Below are positions 8,898-16,094 of a stretch of DNA of 64,000 bases, piece after piece. Every line of letters begins with the position of its first letter. Position 1 is the stretch's first letter. The translations under genes were made by a program, and so were the position numbers. Under the pieces are notes generated by a model. The model saw only the letters and a list, made by a program, of their open reading frames with translations. It was not told the DNA's origin and ran no database searches. This DNA is from Collinsella sp. (GTDB lineage Bacteria; Actinomycetota; Coriobacteriia; Coriobacteriales; Coriobacteriaceae), in NCBI GenBank assembly GCA_019419505.1, contig DXZS01000021.1:1-64000 (forward strand), read 5' to 3'.

Positions 8898-9410
8898 CTA
8901 CAGTCCCAGGCTCTGCTTGGTGGCGGCGCACGTGAGCTCGCCGTGCTTAACGCCGCGCAGGCCCAGCAGACGGTCGGCCAGCTCGTAGACGCGCTCGCCG
9001 CGACCCTTGAGCGCCAGAATCTCTAAGCAGTTGTGGTGATCCAGATGCACGTGCATGGTCGATACGATCTCGTCGGTGTAGTCGTGCTGCACTTCGTCCA
9101 GACGGCGCGTCAGGTCGCCGGTATGGTGGTCGTAGATCATGGTGAGCGACCCGATAACATGCTCATCGGGCGTGCGCATCTGCTCCTTGGCGATCGAGGC
9201 GCGAATCAGGTCGCGCACGGCCTCGGAGCGGTTGGCCACGTCGCCGCGGCGCGCGATCTGTTCGTCAAAACGGCGCAGCAGGTCATCCGGTGCGGTAACC
9301 GAAAAACGGACCAGCTCGGAGCCGGAGCCACTACAGTGGCAGCCCGCGTCGCCGTCCGCCCCGTGCGGATGCTCGTGCTCGTATCCGCAGCCGTGCTCGT
9401 GTTCGGCCAC
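8898..9410 (-). CDS. nikR: Nickel-responsive regulator NikR with His/Cys-rich N-terminus
   Basis: Ribbon-helix-helix repressor that binds DNA when nickel-loaded. The N-terminal RHH (about residues 32-75) carries RFSVTAPDDLLRRFDEQI and NRSEAVRDLIR. The C-terminal ACT-like domain has the nickel site: His in DHHTGD, then VHLDHHNCLE, matching the histidines and cysteine of E. coli NikR. It differs by a preceding stretch of about 30 residues rich in His and Cys (EHEHGCGYEHEHPHG), which could be an additional metal buffer. The start is GTG, four bases after the stop of the upstream 82-residue gene, so translation is likely coupled. Context argues that it controls nickel-dependent hydrogenase maturation or nickel uptake. 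Confidence 0.92.
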   Translation of the reverse strand: MAEHEHGCGYEHEHPHGADGDAGCHCSGSGSELVRFSVTAPDDLLRRFDEQIARRGDVANRSEAVRDLIRASIAKEQMRTPDEHVIGSLTMIYDHHTGDLTRRLDEVQHDYTDEIVSTMHVHLDHHNCLEILALKGRGERVYELADRLLGLRGVKHGELTCAATKQSLGL

Positions 9411-9411
9411 G

Positions 9412-9660
9412 TTACACCAGCTTCACGGAGCCGACGGAGTTGTGGTCGGCCTCGATGGCTTCCTCGTAGCCCTCGAGCGCGTCATGCGCCTCGTGCAACG
9501 CGGCCATGGCGGCCTCGAGCTTGGCGCCGATGCGCTCCATGTCAAAATTCTCGGTCGCATGCAGCAACTGATGGCTCCATTCGTGAGCGAGCTCGATGGT
9601 GTCGTCGACCTGTTTGACGCTCATGGCAAGCTGGCTCATGTTCATTCCAACATCATGCAT
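9412..9660 (-). CDS. Small helical protein in the nikR-hyp operon, unknown
   Basis: An 82-residue, acidic, almost wholly helical protein with no signal peptide or membrane segment. AAGGAG stands at ideal distance before MHDVGMNMSQLAM, so I use that start rather than the internal ATG five codons on. It carries several histidines and methionines (HDVGMNM, HEWSHQLLH, LHEAHDALEG). It is the first gene of the nikR-hypFCDE run and overlaps nikR closely. A metal-handling or partner role for NikR is inference from position only; I do not recognise a family. Confidence 0.7.
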   Translation of the reverse strand: MHDVGMNMSQLAMSVKQVDDTIELAHEWSHQLLHATENFDMERIGAKLEAAMAALHEAHDALEGYEEAIEADHNSVGSVKLV

Positions 9661-9730
9661 GGGAAATCTCCTTTTGTATGGGGCAGTTCAGTGGTTCAGA
9701 TTTTACTACGCCCGCTTTGCGCGCAGCTGC

Positions 9731-9772
9731 ATAAGAAAACGGGTGCGAGCCTGTGCGACCCGCACCCGTTCA
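9731..9772 (-). terminator. Terminator of trxA
   Basis: Stem AACGGGTGCG / CGCACCCGTT. Read leftward, the stem is followed by TTTTCTTAT. Confidence 0.7.
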
Positions 9773-9881
9773 CTGGGGGCTGTTTGTAACTACCATACTA
9801 TCCGTGGTCGCATGCCTTGCGTTTGGCACTCCGGTGAGCGGTGCGAAACCGCTCATGGACGGCAGACAAGTAACAAGCGTA

Positions 9882-10202
9882 TTACAGATGTTTCTCCAGC
9901 AGTGCCTGAAGTCTTGCCTTGGGTAAGGCGCCGACCGAGCGGTCGACCTCCTCGCCGTTCTTAAAGACGATCAGCGTGGGGATGCTCATGACGCCAAACT
10001 TCATAGCCAGGTCCTGGTTGTCGTCGACGTTGCACTTGGCCACAGCCAACTTGCCGGCCAGCTCGTCGGCAACCTCGTCTACGATGGGCGAGAGCGAGCG
10101 GCAGGGGCCGCACCACGGGGCCCAAAAATCAACCAGTACGGGCAGGCTATCGTTGACGACAGCGCCGAAGTTCTCGGGGGTAATCTGCTTAATGTCAGCC
10201 AT
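9882..10202 (-). CDS. trxA: Thioredoxin
   Basis: Cytoplasmic disulfide reductase of about 106 residues, the family's usual length. The active site FWAPWCGPCR lies near residue 30, and the conserved cis-proline loop MSIPTLIVF and C-terminal GALPKARL are present. The start MADIKQIT is preferred over upstream in-frame codons because GGAGGT lies seven bases before it. It is monocistronic, divergent from the next gene at 10339, with its terminator at about 9731-9772. Confidence 0.95.
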   Translation of the reverse strand: MADIKQITPENFGAVVNDSLPVLVDFWAPWCGPCRSLSPIVDEVADELAGKLAVAKCNVDDNQDLAMKFGVMSIPTLIVFKNGEEVDRSVGALPKARLQALLEKHL

Positions 10203-10338
10203 GGTGACCTCCATAATACGACGCGGCTCGGCCGCGTAAAACTCAGTACGACCGTGCTTATACCCAGCGGCCCGCAAAGCAACCACTCGCGGGCGGCTCT
10301 TTTATATAATGGTGGGCACGCAAACGATTGGAGAGCGC

Positions 10339-10914
10339 ATGCCCACGTCACAAAGCCAGAAAAAAGAAGCCATCGCTCAGGCGACCGAGCAGGAGCTCGC
10401 GTCGCTTGCAGATCGCGGTGTGCGTATCGCGGGCAACGCGTGCTCGCCGATTGTGCTGGTCAAAGGCGATTTGGATGAAGCCGAGTGCTCGGGCGGCGAG
10501 CTGGCTGCCGGCGCGGATGGCGCCGCGTTGCGCAAGGCGCTCGGCGCCATCGGATATGCCCCCGAGGATTTTTGCGTGCTGGCAAGCGTCGCCGGCGCGG
10601 GCGACGGAGCGGTCGCGGCGGGCGAGGCCCTGACGTGCGATCTGTTCCGCGAGGCGCTGGAGACCTTAGACCCCGAGGCGGTGCTGCTGCTGGACAACAG
10701 CGCGGCCGATGTCATGCGCGAGACCTATGCCGATATGCTTGTGGCGATTGATGACTTTGACACCGCCATGCTCAAGCCCGGCCTGGTCGCCCATGTGCAG
10801 GGGCGTCGCGTGCTGGCGCTCGACGGTTTTGAGGCGGCGCTCACCGACAAGGCCGCTAAGCAGCGCATGTGGGCCTACATTAAGCAGTTGACCCCGGCGG
10901 CTGCACCGCTGTAG
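10339..10914 (+). CDS. Conserved-looking cytoplasmic protein, unknown
   Basis: About 191 residues without signal or membrane segments. It starts at MPTSQSQKK; a TATAAT -10 box lies at 10305-10310, roughly 30 bases upstream, so the mRNA leader is short. The body alternates strands and helices in a way that suggests an alpha/beta fold (SPIVLVKGDLDEAE, EDFCVLAS, DPEAVLLLDNSAADV, GRRVLALDGFEAAL). The sequence pattern of a uracil-DNA-glycosylase-like or similar domain crossed my mind, but the catalytic motifs are not visible. The gene converges with the histidine-kinase remnant that follows. Confidence 0.7.
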   Translation: MPTSQSQKKEAIAQATEQELASLADRGVRIAGNACSPIVLVKGDLDEAECSGGELAAGADGAALRKALGAIGYAPEDFCVLASVAGAGDGAVAAGEALTCDLFREALETLDPEAVLLLDNSAADVMRETYADMLVAIDDFDTAMLKPGLVAHVQGRRVLALDGFEAALTDKAAKQRMWAYIKQLTPAAAPL

Positions 10915-10932
10915 CGAGGCTGGCGGCAGCCC

Positions 10933-11466
10933 CTACATCACGGCGCGCAGCTCAAACCGGTCGCCGTTAATGCGGAGCTGGCAGTTGCCGTTCATGCGCT
11001 CGACGGCAAGTTTAATGCTCTTGGTGCCAAAGCCGTGCCCAGTGTGCTGAGCCACGGGCATGCCGTCGACCATGTGCGGCGCACGGCCAAACGTGTTGGA
11101 AACCAGCAATAGAAGCTGACCGTCTTCGTAGCGAAGGTTCAGGTCGACAAACCGCTTGCCTTCGGGGGCGGCGCTCGCCGCGGCGATGGCATTGTCCAGG
11201 GCGTTCGATACCACACTGAACAGATCGGCATCGCCCACGTGGACGGTTTCGGGCACGGCGGCTCGCAGGTCGGCGGTGATGCCGTGCGCGTTGATGTCCG
11301 CGGAAAGCGACGAGAGCGCAATGTTGACCGTTTCGTTGGCGCAGTAGCGGCGCACAGCGGTGCGGTCGTTGGTCTCGCAGAGCGCGTCGATACGCTCGAG
11401 CGCCTCATCGGTGTGACCCTCTTCGATCAGGGCCGCAAGACCGCGCAGGTAGTGGCGTATGTCGTA
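10933..11466 (-). pseudogene. 5'-truncated AgrC-type (GHKL) sensor histidine kinase
   Basis: The open frame runs leftward from the codon after a TGA at 11467-11469 to 10933, about 178 codons. It begins directly at the phosphoacceptor region (DIRHYLRGLAALIEEG, with the His of the DHp helix) and continues through a GHKL ATPase: N-box SNALDNAIAAA and G-box GHGFGTKSIKLAVERMNG. The membrane sensor domains that must precede DIRH in AgrC/CitS-like kinases are absent, and no good start codon or ribosome site exists (the first plausible start, GTG at 11355, would remove the histidine). The DNA upstream is of different character. I read it as a decapitated kinase gene. A cytosolic ATPase remnant expressed from a weak start is the alternative. 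Confidence 0.75.
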
Positions 11467-11647
11467 TCACATTGAGACCAAGTCAAGAAGAATCGCTTCG
11501 GTCGAATCGCGTCTTTTGGGTGAGTTCTCAACGTCCGCTGCCGCTGGTTTCCACCGTATGCCGAAAACACCCGGACGATGCCGTGCAGATCGCTTCGCTC
11601 TGCTATAGTCTCTCCAATTCAAGTTCTCTATTGGGATGGTGGTTAAT

Positions 11648-12754
11648 ATGGGCGACATACTCGAATCGTTCCTGCGCGTGGCGATGGTGGTGTTCATCGT
11701 CGGTCCGCTCACTGCATGGGTCGCCCGTCGCGGCGCGCGCGAGCGCAGTGAGGCGACGGACAGCCTCGATCGCTTCACGGTGCGCATGCCCGCTGCCATT
11801 CGCACGATCATCGCCTGCTGCGCCGTCGCGTTCGAACTGCTCATGCTGGGTGTCTACGTCTGGCAGGGCGTCTCGTTGGGCGAGTGGGACCACGAACTTG
11901 TGTGGTTCGGTCACGCCATGGCGCTCGCGGGCATGGCCATCTGGGCCCTGCTGAGCATCCCGCGCATCGACGTGGACGGTGAGCGAATTCTCTCGCGTAA
12001 CGCCTTCGGCATCCGCAAGGAGACGACGTTTGGCCACATCACCCGTGCAACGCTTCACACGCAGATGATGAGGATCGACCTGTTCGAGGGCGACCGGAAG
12101 TTCTGCTCGATAAGCCTCGAGGGGGTGTGCTCGCTCAACCTCCTCGCCCGTCTGGAGGAAGAGGGCATCGAAGTCTCGGACGCCGTCGACGGTCCCATGA
12201 CCAAGGCGGGCCTGTGTTGGTCTGCCATCAAGCCGTTGACGATTGTTTTCAACGGCATGGCGCTCGTCTTCTCGCTCGTGATCGCCTTCATGGCTGTTTT
12301 CACCGATGCCGGAGCCCGCTTGCTCTTGCTCGTCCCGTTCCTCTTCCTGTTCATAGGGGGACTCCTGCCCCTGCTCATGCTCAGTATGCCCGCCCGCGGC
12401 ATCCTCGAGATCGGCAGGCAGGAGCGCGAACTCGGCTTCTCCTTCGCCGAGGAGATGGCAAGTCGAGGTACCACGGGCACTTCGCTTGTCGACGATGATT
12501 GGTTCATCGAGATCAGCAATGCCCGCGTCGTGGCGTTCCGTCGCGATTACCTCAAGAAGGTCACGGCGCACGAGAACAGCGAGAGCGGCGACCGCTGCAC
12601 GGTGACTACGAAGGGCGGTCGAAAAATCAAGGTGTATGCAGCGGGCAGCACCCTCGAGGACCTGCGCTCGTGGTTCAAGCAGGGCGCCAAGGTCAGAAGC
12701 ACGGTCGACCGTGCAGAGGACGCGCTCGAGACGACGTCTGATTGGGTTGTCTGA
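11648..12754 (+). CDS. Membrane protein with PH-like segments, possibly IS-truncated
   Basis: About 368 residues. Starting at MGDILES, TM helices are predicted at residues 8-25, 50-75, 85-110, and again at about 195-220 and 225-250. The segment between (RIDVDGERILSRNAF and following) and the C-terminal part (WFIEISNARVVAFRRDYL) look like bacterial pleckstrin-homology-like beta modules facing the cytoplasm. GGGATGGTGG precedes the start. The stop TGA (12752-12754) is the first three bases of the IS element, so the present C-terminus (SDWVV) is set by the insertion. A longer ancestral protein is plausible but not proven. Function unknown. Confidence 0.72.
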   Translation: MGDILESFLRVAMVVFIVGPLTAWVARRGARERSEATDSLDRFTVRMPAAIRTIIACCAVAFELLMLGVYVWQGVSLGEWDHELVWFGHAMALAGMAIWALLSIPRIDVDGERILSRNAFGIRKETTFGHITRATLHTQMMRIDLFEGDRKFCSISLEGVCSLNLLARLEEEGIEVSDAVDGPMTKAGLCWSAIKPLTIVFNGMALVFSLVIAFMAVFTDAGARLLLLVPFLFLFIGGLLPLLMLSMPARGILEIGRQERELGFSFAEEMASRGTTGTSLVDDDWFIEISNARVVAFRRDYLKKVTAHENSESGDRCTVTTKGGRKIKVYAAGSTLEDLRSWFKQGAKVRSTVDRAEDALETTSDWVV

Positions 12755-14057
12755 CCTGTATCGTCTTTTCGGACGCGCATGCTAGAGGCCCAATCCTTTA
12801 GAATGCATTCATCGACGACCGAGAGGACGGTATGCTATGTCCAACCCAGCCGCCAAGTACACCGACGAGTTCAGGTGCGAGACCGCCGACTACATCATCT
12901 CGACGGGCAGGCCGATAACGGAATGCTGCGCAGAACTGGGCCTGAATTCCAAGACCGTGAACAAGTGGGTGCAGAACCGCCGGCGCGAGCTTGCCGGCGG
13001 GCCCGACCCCAAGGCCGAGGACCGCGAGCTTCGCGAGGCGAAAAGGCGCATGCGCGAGCTCGAGATGGAGAACGCCTTCTTGAAAAAAAGCCGCGGCCTT
13101 CTTCGCCAAAAGCCAGGCGTAGCCGCATGCTACCGGATGATGTTGGCGGAGAAGGCCGAATTCCCGGTGAAAATGATGGCCCGCGTGCTCGGCGTGAGCC
13201 GATCGGGCTTCTGCTCGTGGCTCTCCAACGGCTGCCCGCGAGAAGACTGGTCGGCCGAGCGCGAGGCGGTCCGGCGCGTGTGGCTGGAGTCGGACCGCAG
13301 GTTCGGCTTCCGGTTCGTGAAATGCTTCCTGCCCGGCGAGTTCTCCGGATTGACCCTGTACAGGGTGCGCAAGCTGATGCGCGAGCTGGGAATACGCGGC
13401 TGCACGCCCAACGCCAGGAAGCGCACCACCATCCCCGACCCGAAGGCCAGGCCCCGGCCCGACCTGGTGCGCCGCGACTTCACCAGTCCCGTTCCAACCT
13501 GCAAGCTCGTGGGCGACATCACCTACCTGCGCACCGGCGAGGGATGGCTGTACCTGTCGACGGTCATCGACCTCAACACCCGCATGGTGGTGGGCTGGTC
13601 GCTCTCCGAGCGCATGACCGCCGACATCGTGGTTTCGGCGCTGGCGTCGGCCAAATCGCGCGGCTACGTGGCCGGCAACGCGATATTCCACGCCGACCGC
13701 GGCGCCCAGTACACCAGCAGGCTTCTGGCCGAATGGGCGCGCGACAACGACGTGCGGCTGTCCTGCAGCCGCGCCGGCAACTGCCACGACAACGCGGTGG
13801 CCGAGTCGTTCCTCGCCACGCTGAAGAACGAGATGTACTACAGGCGCAGCTTCCCGACCAGGGATTCCGCCAAGCACGCGGTGGTCGAGTTCATCGAGGC
13901 GTACTACAACCGCCGAAGGCCCCGCTCGACGATCGGCTACAAGGTGCCGGCCGAGGCCATGGCGGCCTTCTTCGAGAGAACCGAGCCCAAGCTCGAGGCC
14001 ATGCCTATGGCCGCTTGATTTCTCGAGCATGCGTGTCCGAAATCTTGACACAGGTCA
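12752..14057 (+). mobile_element. IS3-family insertion sequence, complete
   Basis: Length is 1306 bp, ends TG...CA. Terminal inverted repeats: bases 12750-12787 against the complement of 14022-14059 agree at 31 of 38 positions (TCTGACCTGT, TTTCGGAC and CGCATGCT blocks shared). It contains one transposase gene. No target duplication is visible (GTC on the left, GAA on the right), which suggests that one flank was lost by later rearrangement; the right flank is a broken second IS. Confidence 0.85.
12837..14018 (+). CDS. IS3-family transposase, OrfA and OrfB in one frame
   Basis: A 393-residue DDE recombinase. Residues 8-60 form the OrfA-type helix-turn-helix (PITECCAELGLNSKTVNKW), followed by a leucine-zipper-like helix ending in MENAFLKK. 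Residues 195-370 carry the rve integrase core: GDITYLRTG (first Asp), IFHADRGAQYTS (second Asp), VAESFLATLKNE (Glu). The join lies at seven consecutive A at 13083-13089. In most IS3 elements OrfA ends shortly after this A-run, and OrfAB needs a -1 slip; here the frame is already continuous. If one A were missing, the other frame would read AAAFFAKSQA and stop, which is the usual OrfA end. Confidence 0.93.
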   Translation: MSNPAAKYTDEFRCETADYIISTGRPITECCAELGLNSKTVNKWVQNRRRELAGGPDPKAEDRELREAKRRMRELEMENAFLKKSRGLLRQKPGVAACYRMMLAEKAEFPVKMMARVLGVSRSGFCSWLSNGCPREDWSAEREAVRRVWLESDRRFGFRFVKCFLPGEFSGLTLYRVRKLMRELGIRGCTPNARKRTTIPDPKARPRPDLVRRDFTSPVPTCKLVGDITYLRTGEGWLYLSTVIDLNTRMVVGWSLSERMTADIVVSALASAKSRGYVAGNAIFHADRGAQYTSRLLAEWARDNDVRLSCSRAGNCHDNAVAESFLATLKNEMYYRRSFPTRDSAKHAVVEFIEAYYNRRRPRSTIGYKVPAEAMAAFFERTEPKLEAMPMAA

Positions 14058-14129
14058 GAAGGCCTCGATGCCAGCGCTGCGCCGATATGGGGCAGCGGCC
14101 CCCCGTTGGCCGCCATGGCCCTGACTTCC

Positions 14130-14395
14130 GAGCGTATGCTGGCGCCGCTCGTCTTAAGACGTTGACCTCCATCCGGAGCCTGCGGTTCTCGCGCTCGGGC
14201 TCCAGGATCCGGTTCTACTCGGGCGTGCGGTTGTCGGCGGCGCGCGGCGAGCCGGTCTCGTTTATCGACTTGACCCGCCTCTCCACGGTGCTCTTGTCGA
14301 GGTCGCACTCGTCCATGGCCTCGCGCCTGGGCTTTCCGGCGTTGTGGAGATCGACTATCTTCCTCTTGAACTCGTCGGTGAAATGCCTCGGTCTG
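14130..14395 (-). pseudogene. Remnant of a second IS3-type OrfA with a nonsense codon
   Basis: Read leftward from about 14389 the DNA encodes RHFTDEFKRKIVDLHNAG, then a helix-turn-helix and KSTVERRVKSINETG, clearly OrfA of an IS3-family element. A TAG (14215-14217) interrupts it, after which ERENRRLRMEVNVLRRA continues in the same frame. No start codon in this frame and no OrfB follow. It directly adjoins the right end of the complete IS, so the latter probably inserted into or beside it. On the + strand no gene can be supported here. Confidence 0.75.
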
Positions 14396-14597
14396 GGGCC
14401 GGTCGAGGCCGAGCCCCCGGTCCGGCTGGGGTAGCATGTCGCTGCGGACCATTGTCTTTCCTCTCGTTGAATATCTAGGCGCTGACGATTCTAGGCGATG
14501 GCCCTCTCTTGCTTCTTACACCTCGATTGTGCTCGCTATCCCCAGCGGGTCCGGATCGAGCGATTCGGGCCCGCTTTTGGGGTCTGCCGGAAGCCCG

Positions 14598-14806
14598 GTG
14601 GTCAAAAAAGGCCAAATATGAGTACTGTTACCAGTTTAGTGGCAGCAAAATGGCCTCCAAAATCGGTGCCAGCGGCCAAAAGCGCATCGATTTTCGTCCG
14701 TCAGAGTCACGATCGGGCTCCAAACAAGGCGATTTTGCTGATCTGGACCGGAAAATCGCTGCTACTAATTTGGTGACAGTACTCATATTTGGCCTTTTTT
14801 GACCAC
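14598..14806. repeat. MITE-like inverted repeat, 209 bp
   Basis: The left arm starts GTGGTCAAAAAAGGCCAAAT and continues with ATGAGTACTGT; the right arm is its complement ending at 14806. Arms match over about 30 bp perfectly and over about 50 bp with a few changes. About 100 bp of unique DNA separate them. There is no gene of its own. It may be a non-autonomous transposon or a long regulatory hairpin; the run of T at the right end also allows termination. Confidence 0.7.
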
Positions 14807-14847
14807 TGCCTCTCGGGCCAGGACAAAACGGGCTGCTCGAATCTTGA

Positions 14848-14900
14848 GGCGGGCCCATTTTCAACTATCCTCAGCTTGCCAGTTCGAAAATGGACCCGCC
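14848..14900. repeat. Imperfect palindrome between MITE-like repeat and nadA
   Basis: GGCGGGCCCATTTTC pairs with GAAAATGGACCCGCC, with one mismatch in the stem. Its role is unknown. The remaining bases in 14396-15012 hold nothing else I can name beyond the operator described next. Confidence 0.6.
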
Positions 14901-14927
14901 CCATGATTGAATCTTTATTCCAACTTT

Positions 14928-14971
14928 ACACCTGGCTTTACAGCTGTCTTGTCAGCTGTAAAGCCAGGTGT
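14928..14971. promoter_or_regulatory. Candidate NiaR operator of the nadABC-niaR operon
   Basis: A perfect palindrome with 18-bp arms (ACACCTGGCTTTACAGCT, 14928-14945, and its complement 14954-14971) around GTCTTGTC, 40 bases before nadA. Known NiaR (YrxA) sites are palindromes of ACA..TGT type; this fits in style. The regulator is encoded by the last gene of the same operon, which makes autoregulation likely. The hairpin could alternatively act in RNA. Confidence 0.6.
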
Positions 14972-15012
14972 CATACTAAAGCCCCAAGATTCGCCAAAAG
15001 AGAGGGGCCTTG

Positions 15013-16038
15013 ATGGCACAGAGCGCGAACATGGATGCGTCGGAGCTTGCACGCGATATCGCGGCCGGCCTAGCATCGGCAACGACGGCAACGGAGCGCG
15101 CGGCACTGGTGCCCGCAGAGCTCGTCGAGGCCATTCAGCAACTAAAAACCCAACGTGACGCGGTGATCCTGGCGCACTACTATGTGGCGCCCGAGGTCCA
15201 GGCCGTTGCCGATTACGTCGGCGACAGCTTTTACCTGGCAAAGCTTGCCAAAAGCCTGCCGCAGCAGACTATCGTGCTGTGCGGCGTGGAGTTTATGGGC
15301 GAGAGCGCCAAGCTGCTCAACCCCACCAAGACCGTGCTGCTGCCCGAGCCGGGTGCGGACTGCCCCATGGCGCACATGGTCAAGCGCGAGACGGTCGACG
15401 CGGCGCGCGCCGAGTACGGCGACGACCTTGCCGTGGTCTGCTACGTCAACTCGACGGTCGAGATCAAGAGCTGGAGTGATGTGTGCGTCACCAGCTCCAA
15501 CGCCGTCAAGATCGTGTCCGAGCTGCCGCAGCAGCATGTCCTGTTCATCCCCGATCAAAACCTGGGCCGCTTCGTAGCCGAGCAGGTGCCGCAAAAGCAC
15601 GTCATCCTCAACAATGGCTACTGCCCGCGTCATCACATCATCACCGTCGAGCAGATCGTCGACGCGCAGGAGGCGCACCCCGACGCGCTCGTGCTAGCGC
15701 ACCCCGAGTGCAGGGCCGACGTCCTGGCTGAGGCCGACTACATCGGGTCTACTGCCGGCATCATCAAGTATGCCGAGGAGTCGGACGCGAGCGAGTTCAT
15801 CATCGTGACGGTCCGCGGCGTGCTCTACGAACTTGAGCGCCGCTGCCAGGGCACCGGCAAGAAGTTCTACTTCCCTGCGGTGCAGCCCACCTGCGTCAAC
15901 ATGGATCTCATCACGCTCGAAAAGCTCGTGCGCTGCCTGGAGACGGGCGAGGGCGAGGTGCGGATTGGCGTGTCGGACGAGGCCGCCGATCAGGCCAAGC
16001 TCACGCTCGACCGCATGCTCGAGTACGCGGCGCGCTAA
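15013..16038 (+). CDS. nadA: Quinolinate synthase
   Basis: [4Fe-4S] enzyme that condenses iminoaspartate with dihydroxyacetone phosphate to quinolinate in NAD synthesis. 341 residues. Family signatures are ILAHYYVAPEVQAVADYVGDS near residue 55 (read as ILAHYY then QAVADYVGDS), VEFMGESAKLL, CYVNSTVEIK, and HPECRADV. Three cluster cysteines are in the VLCGVEF, HPEC and QPTCVNM segments. ATG at 15013 follows GAGAGGGGCC; a TTG directly before it is less likely. It is the first gene of nadA-nadB-nadC-niaR, with a hairpin in the 56-base gap to nadB. Confidence 0.95.
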   Translation: MAQSANMDASELARDIAAGLASATTATERAALVPAELVEAIQQLKTQRDAVILAHYYVAPEVQAVADYVGDSFYLAKLAKSLPQQTIVLCGVEFMGESAKLLNPTKTVLLPEPGADCPMAHMVKRETVDAARAEYGDDLAVVCYVNSTVEIKSWSDVCVTSSNAVKIVSELPQQHVLFIPDQNLGRFVAEQVPQKHVILNNGYCPRHHIITVEQIVDAQEAHPDALVLAHPECRADVLAEADYIGSTAGIIKYAEESDASEFIIVTVRGVLYELERRCQGTGKKFYFPAVQPTCVNMDLITLEKLVRCLETGEGEVRIGVSDEAADQAKLTLDRMLEYAAR

Positions 16039-16041
16039 GCC

Positions 16042-16076
16042 AATGTGACATGAGGGACCATCCCTTATGTCACATT
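16042..16076. repeat. Hairpin between nadA and nadB
   Basis: AATGTGACATGAGGGA pairs with TCCCTTATGTCACATT (15 of 16) around CCA. It lies just before the nadB ribosome site, so it may tune nadB translation or be a member of the intergenic repeats. Confidence 0.7.
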
Positions 16077-16094
16077 ACAAGGGAGAGGATTCCT

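Noticed and set aside
12747..14062. Target-site duplication of the IS element
   Set aside because: GTC or TTG on the left against GAA or AGG on the right; no match of three or four bases.
12779..14434. Long + strand frame of 551 codons through the IS and beyond
   Set aside because: It is a shadow of the transposase (other frame), Arg/Pro/Gly-rich and without domains.
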